64,000 nt of DNA. It comes from Icerya purchasi (taxonomy: Eukaryota > Arthropoda > Insecta > Hemiptera > Monophlebidae). Below the pieces are notes generated by a model that did no database searches, was not told the DNA's origin, and saw nothing but the letters and a program-made list of their open reading frames with translations. The stretch is from the NCBI GenBank assembly GCA_039619475.1, contig CM077115.1:538998315-539062314 (forward strand), written 5' to 3'. A program made the position numbers and the translations under genes. Positions 44,407-55,327 of the stretch are shown here, one piece after another (the stretch's first letter is position 1; the number at the start of each line of letters is the position of its first letter).

Positions 44407-45725
44407 CACCCTGTCAAGAAAGTATCGGGAATTGTCAATTTAAATCTCCCGGGTAATAGCTAGGCAGATAATTTTTTTTTTCCAGGTTGGTACAACTGTT
44501 TTGTATTATGATGCCTATTTTTAGCGCGATCTGTCAACCAGTGTGTTTACAGCAGCTGTTAAAATCAGTCGACCTTGAAGTGTTTTGTCGAAGTTTTACA
44601 ATGAGTGAAAATATTGAACAACGTACTTGTGTTAAATTCTGTGTTTCGAACGAAATTTCTTGTGCCGATACACTGAAAATGTTACAGAAGGCTTTTGGTG
44701 AATCTGCTTTATCAAAAACGCGGGTTTACGAGTGGTACAGAGCGTTCAAGGATGGTCGGGAGACGGTCGAAGACATGCCTCGCTCTGGACGGCCTTCAAC
44801 GAGTGTGACCGATGATAACGTCGATAAAATCAAGGAAATCGTTGCTGAAAATTGTCATGTGAGCTTGAGAGAGATGGCTCATGGATTGGGCATGTCACAC
44901 GAGAGCGTACGTACGATTGTGCACGAAAAATTGGGTATGCAACGCGTTGCGGCTCGGCTTGTTCCGAAAGACCTGAATTTCTTTCAAAAAAAGTACCGAG
45001 AACAGGTAGCTGCAGACATGCTGGATCGAGCCAATTTGGATCCTACCTTCTTGGAAAAGATAATTACTGGTGACGAGACATGGGTGTACGAGTACGACAC
45101 GCTTACGAACCAGCAATCGTCCGAATGGCGGCCAATTGGCGCGCCAAAGCCGAAAAAACCTCGCCAAAGCCGATCGAAAGTGAAGATCATGTTGATTGTT
45201 TTCTTCGATATTCGAGGCGTGGTACACTATGAATATGTGCCAGCCGGACAGACAGTCACCAAAGAGTTTTACTTAAGTGTTTTGAGACGTTTGAGAGAGG
45301 CTATCCGTCGTAAACGTAACGATTTGTGGGTCGACAATTCTTGGATTCTCCATCACGATAATGCGCCGTCTCACAAAGCCATAATTGTGAATGAGTTTTT
45401 GGCCAAACACTCGGTAAATATCATCGAACAACCGCCGTATTCACCAGATTTAGCACCCTGCGACTTCTTCCTATTCTCAAAACTCAAATTTCCGCTACGG
45501 GGAATGCGCTTCGAATCGATTGATGACATCAAGACGAATGCGACGCGAGAGCTAAAGGCCATCCCGGAAACCGCCTATCAGAAGTGCTTTGCCGAGTGGA
45601 AAAAGCGTTGGCATATGTGCATCGCTTCGAATGGATGTTATTTTGAAGGTGACAAAATAAATTTGGATGAAAATTAAAAATTGTTCGTTTTATTTAACAA
45701 TTCCCGATACTTTCTTGACAGGGTG
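44407..45725 (+). mobile_element. Mariner element, intact copy 1
   Basis: Bounded by TA target duplications (44405-44406, 45726-45727). The inverted ends read CACCCTGTCAAGAAAGTATC and are perfect over roughly 30 bases. Length is 1319 bp, identical to copy 2. It interrupts the interior of the LTR element after gag, so it is younger than that element. Confidence 0.95.
44601..45677 (+). CDS. Mariner transposase, full length (358 aa)
   Basis: A cut-and-paste transposase. The frame is open from 44487, but the family-typical start is the ATG at 44601 (MSENIEQRTCVKFC), giving 358 residues. The N-terminal helix-turn-helix region has TRVYEWYRAFKDGRET and PRSGRPSTS; LVPKDL stands where WVPHEL is common. 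The catalytic triad is D,D34D: TGDETWVYEYD (D158), HHDNAPSHKA (D253) and YSPDLAPCDFFLF (D288). No frame break was seen, so it could be active. The subfamily, perhaps vertumnana-like, is uncertain. Confidence 0.95.
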   Translation: MSENIEQRTCVKFCVSNEISCADTLKMLQKAFGESALSKTRVYEWYRAFKDGRETVEDMPRSGRPSTSVTDDNVDKIKEIVAENCHVSLREMAHGLGMSHESVRTIVHEKLGMQRVAARLVPKDLNFFQKKYREQVAADMLDRANLDPTFLEKIITGDETWVYEYDTLTNQQSSEWRPIGAPKPKKPRQSRSKVKIMLIVFFDIRGVVHYEYVPAGQTVTKEFYLSVLRRLREAIRRKRNDLWVDNSWILHHDNAPSHKAIIVNEFLAKHSVNIIEQPPYSPDLAPCDFFLFSKLKFPLRGMRFESIDDIKTNATRELKAIPETAYQKCFAEWKKRWHMCIASNGCYFEGDKINLDEN

Positions 45726-45727
45726 TA

Positions 45728-48700
45728 TGTCGTGTGCAGTATCGTTTTTTTTTTTACGCTTTAATGTTATAAGTCTTCGAAGATTTTGTGTCCGCGTTCG
45801 TTGATTTTCATGCGTAATAATTCAAGGGGTAGTTCCGTTTTTTTTTTTTTTTTTTTTTACAAAGAAATTTTGGACAAGTTACTTGCGTCTAACTCGTCAA
45901 TGAGCCTGCTCAAATTATTGCAGCCGGATATTTATCTATGTTTGAATTATTCATCTAATTTTCGAGTAGTGTAGGCCAGATTTCAACTTCAGTCAGATAA
46001 CTCGTCGATTCCCCGAAATTTGCATGTTTGCTGTTCTTTTTCTAGTTTCTCGTTAGATTAGGTTAGTTAGTTTTTCAGACGACTTATGCGTCAGTTTTCA
46101 CTGGAATTTAGATCAGTAGATATTTTTTTTGAATTTTCGAATTTTTTTGAAGCAAGGTGTATTCGATTTGCGAGAGTGAGCTCGATTCGTTCTGATTTCG
46201 GCCTTATATAAGTGTGTATCACCCCTCGCTTAGAAAGTTGTTCATTTTATTTAAATTCAAAATTTTATATTTTTTTTATCTGGGCATTATTTCGCTTCGG
46301 ATTTCGTTTTTTTGCGGTTTTTTTCCCGAAAAAAAAAAAAAAAACTGGTTACTCGTTCGAACATCATTGAGACTTTTTATACTCGTATCTACCACTCTGA
46401 CTTTAAACTCCTACGTTTACGTGCGGTGTGGTTGAGCTTATATTAAATTACGGAATTAAGAAATGTGAGTAGAATCGGCGTTATATATTAGGATTAGAAA
46501 ATGTAGTTTGTTTTAGCTTTGTAGCGAATTTCCGCAAGGATGCGGCCATTCACTGGATAATAACAGGTTTGGAGCTGAGCACACATAAGTGTTCAATATT
46601 AAATTTTTATATATAATTTGTTATGTAAAAAGTATAACTGTTTTTCTATTTAGTTTATGTTAATGCGTATATTAATCATGTAGCCCTATAGAAATTGCGC
46701 GTCGGCGCACATAGTTAAAATTTTTTTGAACGTCTTTCGGAAATAGTATCTTTTTGATTTATAATTTTGCGAACCCCGTGGGGTCATCTAGATTATTAGT
46801 GACGCATCTGTTGAGTTATCAACTATGGGTTTTTCTTCCTCTTTCGCAATGAATTTTATTATTTCTATAATTTAATTGCCAATCTTGTGGGCATCGGGAT
46901 ACTTTGATTTCGGATTCATTTAACCATTTTGTTTCTTTTTCTCCCATTCTCTTTTTATTTCCTTTCTGGTTTAACTTCCTCATACCTTATACCTAACCTC
47001 CTGCCAATGTGGTCGGACGTTTTAGTTGCCGGTCTGCGCTGTTAACAGTATGGACATTGCTGTGATAAGATTATTTACGTATGGCAATGTTCTTCTCACC
47101 GGTTCTTTTCGGTCTATTTAATATTTTCTTTCTCGGATTTTTTGAGCTTCTTTCCCTCTCTTTTCTGCTAAATATATTGTTTTTCTCTTTCTTTGCTCTA
47201 TGTTTTCCATTCACAGCGTCGCTAGGCGGATCGGGAGGGATTTCCGATCGACCCGTCAGGCTCTGTGGGCGCTGCTAAGGCAAGCGTGGCCATATTGTTC
47301 GGTGGGGAGAGAGAGTGAATACCTGGTACTCCGGCGGGGCTCTATATTTTATTATCTTTTCTTCTCCGTTGTACGAGCTTTCGGTGTAGTGGGCAACGTT
47401 GAACGTGTGCGGCCACGGCATTGGGCGTAAGTCTCGGCATGAAATACGGAAAATAACAATTTTATCGCTAAGTGGTGAACCGAATCGGTTGGATTTATTG
47501 TGGCCACCGAGTATTTCTGGCGAGTGGGGTCAATTGACGCCCGATACCGGCAATTGCCGAAGAACTCGACCTAGTGGCACAACGATACCTTATAAGCCGT
47601 AGGAGCTTTCCCGACACGGGGTACCGGGGAAAAAGGAAATATGGTGGTGATTCTTGGCTGGGATCTCTCCGTGGTGACGGTCTAATGGCGAATTTTGCTT
47701 TATTCCCGCAATACGATCGATACTTTTATCTCAACGATGTACCTATTTCTTTTATTTTTTTTTGTTTCCTATTTTCCTCCTTTGCGTGTGTTGTTTTTCT
47801 TGTATTCTATTTTTTCTGTCAAAAAAAAAAAAAAAAAAAAAATAATGGCGCAGGACGAAGACGCAGAGCTCCGTTCTCATATTGGTAGTGACCTCAACTG
47901 CTCTCTTTCTATTTTGATAATCATTTTTTTTTGATTTTTCTTTCCTCGTTCCGGAATCAGGTAACGATAGCGTCCCGCAAGCCCCACAATCAAGACAGGC
48001 AGTTAACCGCTTATTTTCTTGTTTTTTTTTCTTTTTAAATACATTCAATTATTCTCAGTACTTTTGTTCAGGTCAAGACCCAGTTTTAGAGTTCTTATTG
48101 TCCTGTATTTTATTCGATTATTTTTTTTGTCAGTTAGGCGTTTGGGTCGATCTATTTTAAAATTTAGTTCACTTGTATATATTTTCATTTGGTTGTTCGT
48201 TTATATTGCCACTGGGACAACGTGCGAGTGTGAATGTACGACCTTTCGGCCGGGAGCGGGAATGTCGCTTACAGTGTCCGCAGGTCGGTGTGTGATTAAA
48301 ATGCGTGCACACTAGGTCAGCCTAGAAAAACAAAGTTATACATTTTTTTTTGAAAATCTCGCAAGTTTCGGTGCTCGGGTCATGTAAAATTCCAGATGTT
48401 ATTCCTTTTATTTTTTTTTTGTAATTATGTTTGATGTGGTCCTGTTCTTTTTCTTCTTATTCCTATCCCAATGGGTGGTGTGCGCCCTCGGAAGGTACAC
48501 AAGGTAGACTCGACGCCTAAGGAAGGCCGAGGACCGGCGTGGGGTCCCGTTTAGAGATGGAGAAGAAGATCGTCGGAAAGTTTGATGGATTATTTTTTTA
48601 TTTTTTTTATATTTTTTTTACGGGGGCTCCTCTAGGTAGGCCAAAGGAAGGTCTCTCGCGATGATGAAGATGAAGATGAAGATAGAAGATGTAGATGTTC

Positions 48701-49680
48701 GTACCGTCGCGGGGACATGTTGACGTCCCATGAAATAAGATGGTGAACGTTCTCAGGGGGTGTCTATAGGAGGTCCCAGTTTTGTCCACCATTAGGTTGG
48801 GTAGGCCACGTGGGGGGATGTGTTCGCGCGATGTTCCAGCGCCGATGCGAGAGGGTGTCATTGGGGGGGATTAAATTTCAACTGCGTAGGCCAACGGGGG
48901 ATTCCGTTGCGTAGTGCGTGACTGAGTGCCACTTTCCGGGCCATGGGCCGATGTTTATTAGTTAATTTGTTGTTTTGTTTCGAGTGGCTCAGTTGCACGC
49001 ATTCCGCGTATTATATCAGGGGGTGTCTCGATATATATTTTTTTTTATTTTTTTTTTACCCGTCCAAAAGGGGTACCGGTCTTGTCTGCCGCGCCTCTCT
49101 CCTTGTTAGGAAATTTTTCTGTCGTATTCTTTAGGTGTTCCTGTATCTCTCAGAGGACAACGAGCTCGCGAGATATAAGATGTCAACGAATTTATTTTTT
49201 TTTTGGCTTATCTAACCAACTTGATTTTTTTATATTTCAATTCTCAAACTATTTCAGCTAATGCACACGTTATGCGTTTCTTTTAAAGGTAATTAAATTT
49301 TTTTGTACTGAACCAGCACGAAAGCCGATCTTAGGGTATTCTTTCCGATATTTTGTAGTTTGCGAACTGGTTATAGGCGGGTTGTTTCCCGTATTGTTTT
49401 GTTATTTTGACGGGATACGTCTCGTATTGTTCGGAATAGATACTCGTTATCTCTCATGTTTATTTTGGTTCCATTTTGTTTTTAATTGTTCTTAAAGTTT
49501 CCGCTTTATATTTTTTTGACCTAGTGTGGTCCCAGCGGTGTGTGACAGTGGTGTACGTGTGATAACTTAAGGGATGATGTGCGGCGTACATGAGCGGGTT
49601 TAGGACGGTGGAGACTTGTTCAAGACTCCGTAGCTCGGAAACGGCTTGTCCGAATCCTTTCGTTCTTGGTCACCTGAATT
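45728..49680 (+). other. Long non-coding interior of the LTR element
   Basis: Nearly 4 kb without a recognisable pol or env motif on either strand; the longest frames are about 100 codons and T-rich. It has several T-runs, one A-run of about 22 (47821-47843), and GC-richer islands at 47220-47640 and 48480-48920. Candidate splice acceptors include ATTATTCTCAG at about 48057. Function is unknown; in LARD-like elements such regions are structural or packaging sequence. Confidence 0.6.
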
Positions 49681-49681
49681 C

Positions 49682-49707
49682 TCATCCAAAACTACTGTTT
49701 TGGATGA
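49682..49707 (+). promoter_or_regulatory. Perfect hairpin next to the polypurine tract
   Basis: TCATCCAAAAC and GTTTTGGATGA form an 11-bp perfect stem with a TACT loop, 17 bases before the right LTR. It precedes the purine-rich tract. Confidence 0.7.
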
Positions 49708-49708
49708 A

Positions 49709-49724
49709 AATGAGGGTGGGGCAG
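49709..49724 (+). promoter_or_regulatory. Polypurine tract
   Basis: AATGAGGGTGGGGCAG directly precedes the right LTR start, where plus-strand DNA synthesis is normally primed. Confidence 0.65.
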
Positions 49725-50633
49725 TGAGACGGATTCGGCATTTCTTACGGCCTTTGTCAACACTGTCCGAGCTAGAAAATAATATTTTGGCAATAACCGT
49801 TAACTTCTCGGCGATCTCGGCAGCGGGCAAAAGCGGCATGGTTGTCAAAGACGCTTTCTCGGCTAAAAAAATCGAAGGATCCCGGCACAGATGTTCTGAC
49901 CGCTGCGCCGGGATAGCGAACTGGTTTCTATGCGGGTGGCCGAAAAGCGGAGATGGAGCCTTTGCTGGCCGTATAGGCGTTTGAAATGCGTACCGAGCTA
50001 CGTTGAGCCGGCAGAAGTTTTTTGACAAAAAACCCGAAAAGGAATACCGGCAGGGTAATCGCCGCTAAATAAAAATTAACGACCTTATAACTTTCTAAAA
50101 AGATCTTTTCGGCGGTGTTTTGTATAATAAATATTTTTGTGTAAAATTAGTCGTCTTAGCGAAAGGCAAGAGGACATCGAGCGATCCTCGCAAAACACAT
50201 TTTAGTCTCACGTAAGAGTTCTCGCTTGCTGGTCGTCGCAAGCAAATCTCGACTGCCTTGGCCGGGAGGCATTTTCGTCCATTTTTCACTGTCTTGGCCG
50301 CTTGAGGCAAATCGTACCGCTTAGAATATTCGTTTTCTTTTCCCTTATGATCGGTTTATACGTATTTTTCTTTTAAAAAATATAATTAGATTTACACTTC
50401 AAACAAAAAAGTTTTTCGTTTATTTCGATATTTGGACACGTTTTCGTGATATCTCCGCCGCGAAGACCTTTTTTTTTGTTAGACCTTAGGAAGGCCTAAA
50501 GCTCTGCTCGAGCGAGCTAACGGTTACGTTACACCAGACGAAGTGTAACGTTGGCGCCCGGAAAATTTTTCTTATATTTTTTTTTTCTCGTTTTTTTTTA
50601 TTTTTTTATCATCGCCGAAGCTGGTCAGTTATA
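49725..50633 (+). repeat. 3' LTR
   Basis: Begins TGAGACGGATTC and ends CAGTTATA before the ATAT target duplication. Compared with the 5' LTR, the first 400 bases differ at only scattered sites, while the middle (about 50200-50400) is largely unrelated or rearranged, with CTTGGCCG-type direct repeats not seen in the other LTR. Confidence 0.85.
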
Positions 50634-50759
50634 ATATATAAAAAAATTAAATGTTACATTACGGTTTTAAATTACATAAAATATTGGTGGTATATCGATA
50701 CTTACTTTATATTAAAAATACCGTTCGTGAGATTTCGAACATACAAAATATCGTAAATA

Positions 50760-50965
50760 CTAATCAAGGCTTTTTTTTGAACCTACTTTAATATCTTTAA
50801 TGTTTTTATTTTTTGACACTAAATCTGCTGTCGTTTTACCTTTAACAGAACATTGAAGAGTCTTGACAGATGTACCAGCATGTGAAAGACTGCCAGCATT
50901 TACTCGTTGGGTTTCGATATTTATTTTTTTCGTTGCATGCTTCCGTTCTCTACTTCTATTATCGT
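50760..50965 (-). CDS. Possible terminal coding exon of an unknown host gene
   Basis: On the minus strand a good acceptor (TTCTTTTCCTCAG, ending at 50966) is followed by an open phase of 67 codons ending in TAG at 50760. The product is basic and Ser/Thr/Lys-rich: DDNRSRERKHATKKINIE, then QRVNAGSLSHAGTSVKTLQC, then KGKTTADLVSKNKN and KSLD. It has no Met, so an ATG-based search misses it. No family was recognised, and upstream exons were not found. It lies 126 bp beyond the LTR element. It could be chance. Confidence 0.35.
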
Positions 50966-52942
50966 CTGAGGAAAAGAATGTGATACTGACCGTTTTAGAG
51001 CAGGATCGTTTCTAGGAACCAGCTGGTTTTTATCAAAAAAATCCTGTTTTTCTGGAGAGGGGGCGGTGGTACTTACTCTAATATTTGCATTCCAATAACC
51101 CGCGCCATTTTTTTTTTTTTTTGTTTTTTTTCCATATACATATATGTATATATATATATATCAGCGGCGATGCGCAAACGTTAAATTAAATTAATAAATG
51201 ATTCAGAGTAAAAAGAGAAAAAAAGGGGAAAAAAAGTTACGAGACAAAAGATATAATGTAGAAATAAAATTTAAATATTCTGGCCTGATTCGTGTTTTTT
51301 AGGTTCCTCCTATCGGATTTCCGCAGGTTTCCTTTTCCTGACTTTCGGTCTGCCAGCGAAACGAGTTTCGTTCGAGGTCCCGGTTTCACGATGCCAGCGA
51401 GACAATTCGTTTGAATTCCTTTTCTAATTTATTTTTTCGAGCACTAGGCTCTTTTAATTTGCGTTATTATTATTATTTTTTTAATTTATTTATTTATTTT
51501 TTTTTTTTTACAAAAAACAAAAAAAAAAATCGGCAAATTCACATTACATTTAACAAAAACGATAGAAAATGTGACTTCGACTAGATAGATATTTATACGC
51601 GAATCGTCGACTGATTTTTTTTTGTACGGAGATGCGAACGTAAAATAGAAACAGCGGCTACCTACAATCAACTTTATCTTTTCTTACACCGCCCGCTCTA
51701 CCATGCATAGGTATTTCGGGTGATTATAAAATCTGCCCTCTATTCGCTAACACTCGGTGGTACACTATATAGACAGCATTTACCACTGACCAAATGTCGC
51801 TGTACTCGACTACTACCACCAACACACTTTTGACACAGTGTCAGCCCCAGAATATTCTCGAACATTCAATCATATACGGGAATTACGCTTTTTTGGCCGA
51901 GTTAGCAAGCTTGAAATATTAAAGCCAGTGATGAAGCGCTGATGTCGCGATGATTTTAATTGAATAATATTTTCTAGCTCAAACTTCGTCCACAGGATAG
52001 CGCCGAACACCCCGATTTTGTATCAATATATAACGAGAAAAAGTAAAACGTGAACAAGACTTAACTGCACAATAATATGTCGTCTCTTACAAACAAAATC
52101 AAACACACACACACACTTTCTATCATCATTTAAATCGTTAACACCTTGTCATCGTCCCTTACATTCCACACACACTCACATCCCGCTTAAACACAATCTA
52201 TCGCAGGCAGACCGTATCTAGACCAAAATTTCGGGAGGGGTTACGAAAATATTTTTATAAATATAAATATATATATATTAATTACAACGTAATTCTTAGG
52301 CTACCCCCCATTCGAAAAAATGTCCCAATTTTATGTAACGTTTGTTATATTTTGTAGGATTTTTGTTATTGTTATTTAAAACATGTCACAATTTTATGTA
52401 ATGAAATATGTAACGAAAAATGTAACGAAAAATGTAACGAAAAAATGTCTTAATTTCATATAACAGAAGGTAAATGTTAGAATAGGATTTTTGTGGTTAT
52501 GTTATTTTTTGTGTGCGTTGAAGCCAGTAAGAATTACGTTGTAAATTTTGATCATTTTATACAAAGTATAGAAGAGAAAGAGACAGGAATGAAAGCAGGA
52601 GGGGTCAAGGGGCACAGCCCCTTGCGAGGCCAAAGTGGCCGAGTTTATATACATATATATATATATATAATGTGTGTGTGTGTGCGCGCGCGTGTGTATT
52701 ATTACGAAATATAGCAGTTATTATTTCGCAGACATTTCAGGGGAGAGGTTAAACCCTGAAAACCCCCCTCAGATACGGCTTTGATCGTAGGACATTCAGC
52801 TAACCGATCAACTGACAGGTCCCGAACACAGTGCGATACACAACGAGAAAACTAAATGTAGAACAAATAATAATATATGTATATACGCGCGAGAGATGGC
52901 GCCAGCGTCCCGATTCGTCACAATATATCATATATATATATA
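50966..52942. other. No gene; simple repeats
   Basis: Holds TA- and T-runs near 51110-51170, a four-copy ATGTAACGAAAA tandem (52405-52445), an AAGGGG/CCCCTT hairpin near 52608-52625, and a TA/TG/CG dinucleotide microsatellite (52650-52700). Small open frames (51486-51671, 52493-52714) show no domains. Confidence 0.45.
52650..52700. repeat. TA/TG/CG compound microsatellite
   Basis: Consecutive runs of TA, TG and CG dinucleotides. Confidence 0.85.
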
Positions 52943-53758
52943 CCGTATTCCTTCGAATTTAGGACGCACATTTTTTACTCAATTAAAGAGCTAAAATAAT
53001 GGGTGCGTCTTAAATTCGAAGGAATACGGTATTATTTTCATGGTGCGGTAGTATGTCGAAAATTCGTTTTATTCGTGTACAATCTCGATACATTAAAAGA
53101 TTTAAAAATATTATCACTCACTTTAACGAATGTGCTGGTATTCAAATAGACGAACAAGGCTTATAGTGAATCGTAAGGGTGCTATTTCCGATGAAGAAGT
53201 GAAAGAAATTGTTGCACTTATTCGTCGATATGCAGAGTTTTGTCTGGCCGTTTACCTAATCACTGCGAGTATTAACCTTTTTTTAAAAAATACCATCCAA
53301 CGGAAATAAATCTACTTTTTTTCCCGATATATGTAAACAGCTGTCAACCTGGTACTCGAGTCATTAAATTATGAGCATTCCAATTCCAACAGTTATGGAA
53401 AACTTATTGTCCATACATCATCACTATGAAACCCTATATGATTTATGAGACGTCTGTTGCAAACTCGTTAGTAAAACTAGTGTTACAATTAACGTCAGCG
53501 ATGAAGAAAAGCAAGATGTATTGGATGAATATCGCAATCATTTACCCAATTGGGGCTAATGGTCAGCATGAGGAAAAGTACCAAGAAATTAGAAGAATCT
53601 AACTGTTTGACGATATTAATGGATTATGCACAGAATGTGTTAATGTTCCATCTGGACCACAGCAAGTTGGAAGTGTGTATTTCAAGTCCCTTTCTTCCAA
53701 ATATCATTTTCCTCAACGCCTAGTAATTACAATGCGTCTTAAATTCGAAGGAATACAG
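52943..53758. mobile_element. MITE-like element with CCGTATTCCTTCGAATTT ends
   Basis: A perfect-ended palindrome of 87 bp lies at 52943-53029, flanked by TA on both sides. A third terminus in the same orientation as the palindrome's right arm ends at 53758, also followed by TA. Either a 90-bp MITE sits next to a decayed copy, or one 816-bp element has an internal duplicate of its right end. The interior has no recognisable transposase. TA duplications suggest a Tc1/mariner/pogo-type source. Confidence 0.75.
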
Positions 53759-53772
53759 TATTTATACATATA

Positions 53773-55022
53773 CAGTAAAACTTCGCTAATTCGGACGTCA
53801 CTAATAAGAAACTTCCATAATTCAGACTGACAAAAAATAAACTTTTTTTTTTTAATGCTGCCGTGTTAATTTTTTTAAAGCGAAATTGAAGAAAACGAGT
53901 ACATGTGTATTTTACAAAACGCCGGTGAAGAATGTACTGTAGCAGACGTACACGGGACTGGTTAAATGGTGATGAAGATAAATTTCGATACCCTGTCCAG
54001 ACGGAAGAAAAAATAGCGGCTGTCATAAATTAACATTTAGTTGGAGATATGCAACAAGATTCTTTCGATAGTGAAGAAGAAAACTGCGAATAAATCCAAG
54101 AAGAGGCTGTAAAACTAACTGATGCTAAAAATCACCAGTGAATTACGAATATGAACAATTAATTTTGTCCCTCAAAAACAGGCCACCGTTCAGACACATA
54201 TATATTCATGAAAGAAACAAAAATAGATTAATAATAAAAAAATATTTAATAACCTGTAGAGCGTGTTGAGAGAGTAAATGTGGGTTTTGTTTCTGCAGTT
54301 GCTTGACTTAAAATTAGTGGACCATTGATTGTCCACAAAAAAATTTACCAAAAATTAATCATCAACATGTTGGGGAACACAGCCCCATCATGGTGTATTA
54401 CAAAATTAAAAGCGAATAAATTGCAACATGTAAATTTTAAATAATTACAAAGCCGAAAAAATAATTCTAAAGTTATCTAATTTTATATGTTTTTTTTTTT
54501 TTTTTTTCTTTAATAATAAATGAATTAAATATTATTTTAGATACTTTTCAAAATCAAAAAAATAACAAATTTGAAATTTATACACATTCAAATTCATATT
54601 TGTAATAATTGTAATACTATAGAACAGTTACTTTCATTAGAAAAATTAGTTTGTCAATTTTTAATACTTCTTCCGATTACCGTTATTTTTATATATTGTT
54701 TGTTTTCTAAGTATTTAGATTTGAAAAAATTAAAATTTTGATATTTTGTAGTTATTATAACTTCCTTTTTTTAAATTTTTTGCTGAATTTAAACTTATAT
54801 GTAGTTTTTATATTTGTTTTATTAAAAATGTCAATTTGTTGACAACCGTATATAATTTTCATCAATATTAATATTTTTAGTTGATAATTTAATAATCTAC
54901 ACGAAAAAAAAAAGAATAATAAAAAGTAATGTGTAATAGCTTTTTGCAAACATACTTTTCAGTAACGCTTCATCTTTTCCGTATTTTCAACTTTTTAATC
55001 ATATATATGTAAAGTTTTACTG
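53773..55022. mobile_element. Pogo/Tigger-like element, deleted
   Basis: CAGTAAAACTT at the left end is mirrored at the right (AAGTTTTACTG), with TA on both sides (53771-53772, 55023-55024). CAGTAAAACxTC..ATTCGGA-like ends are typical of pogo/Tigger. A plus-strand piece near 53950-54130 reads, with frame breaks, like the acidic C-terminus of such transposases (PVQTEEKIAAVI). The DDE core is gone. Confidence 0.75.
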
Positions 55023-55327
55023 TAAAAATTTTTGTTTTGAACAAAATAATTTTTATTCGGAATAAGTGACTATTCTGTATAAGTGCAAACTCTGAACAAA
55101 AAAAAAATGCATTTCATTCTTCTTACGTTTGAAGTCAATTTCGGTATAATAAAATTGTGTAACTCAGACCAATTGAATTACACCAAGTAGCTAGCCGATT
55201 GCAATAAAAGAAAAATACCATTAAGCAATTTTTAGTTATAACTTTGTTATTTTTAAATTGTAGTAACGGTAATTATAAATTAAAAGTTGTTCATCTACAT
55301 TTCTTACAGATTATAATTTTGAATGAA

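Larger units (their letters stand above)
41692..50633 (+). mobile_element. LTR retrotransposon without pol, containing a mariner
   Basis: Two LTRs (41692-42635 and 49725-50633) start with TGAGACGG and end in TTACA/TTATA. Both flanks carry ATAT (41688-41691 and 50634-50637), a 4-bp target duplication. A tRNA-Lys-like primer site lies just inside the left LTR and a purine-rich tract just before the right one. The interior has one gag-like ORF and about 4 kb in which no protease, RT, RNase H or integrase could be found. Without the mariner the element is about 7.6 kb. It fits a large retrotransposon derivative (LARD-like). Confidence 0.85.

Noticed and set aside
44487..44600. 38-residue N-terminal extension of the mariner transposase
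   Set aside because: Family proteins start near the ATG at 44601; the extension is leader sequence that happens to be open.
44895..45562. Open frames on the strand opposite mariner copy 1 (and the mirror set at 61638-62348)
   Set aside because: They are shadows of the conserved transposase frame; the same frames appear in both copies only because the DNA is the same.
47752..48048. 98-codon Lys-rich minus frame
   Set aside because: Produced by homopolymer runs in the non-coding interior of the LTR element.
49600..50028. 142-codon minus frame across the 3' LTR
   Set aside because: It crosses the LTR boundary and has no equivalent in the 5' LTR.
53739..54026. 95-codon minus frame
   Set aside because: Spans the junction of two transposons and has no domain.
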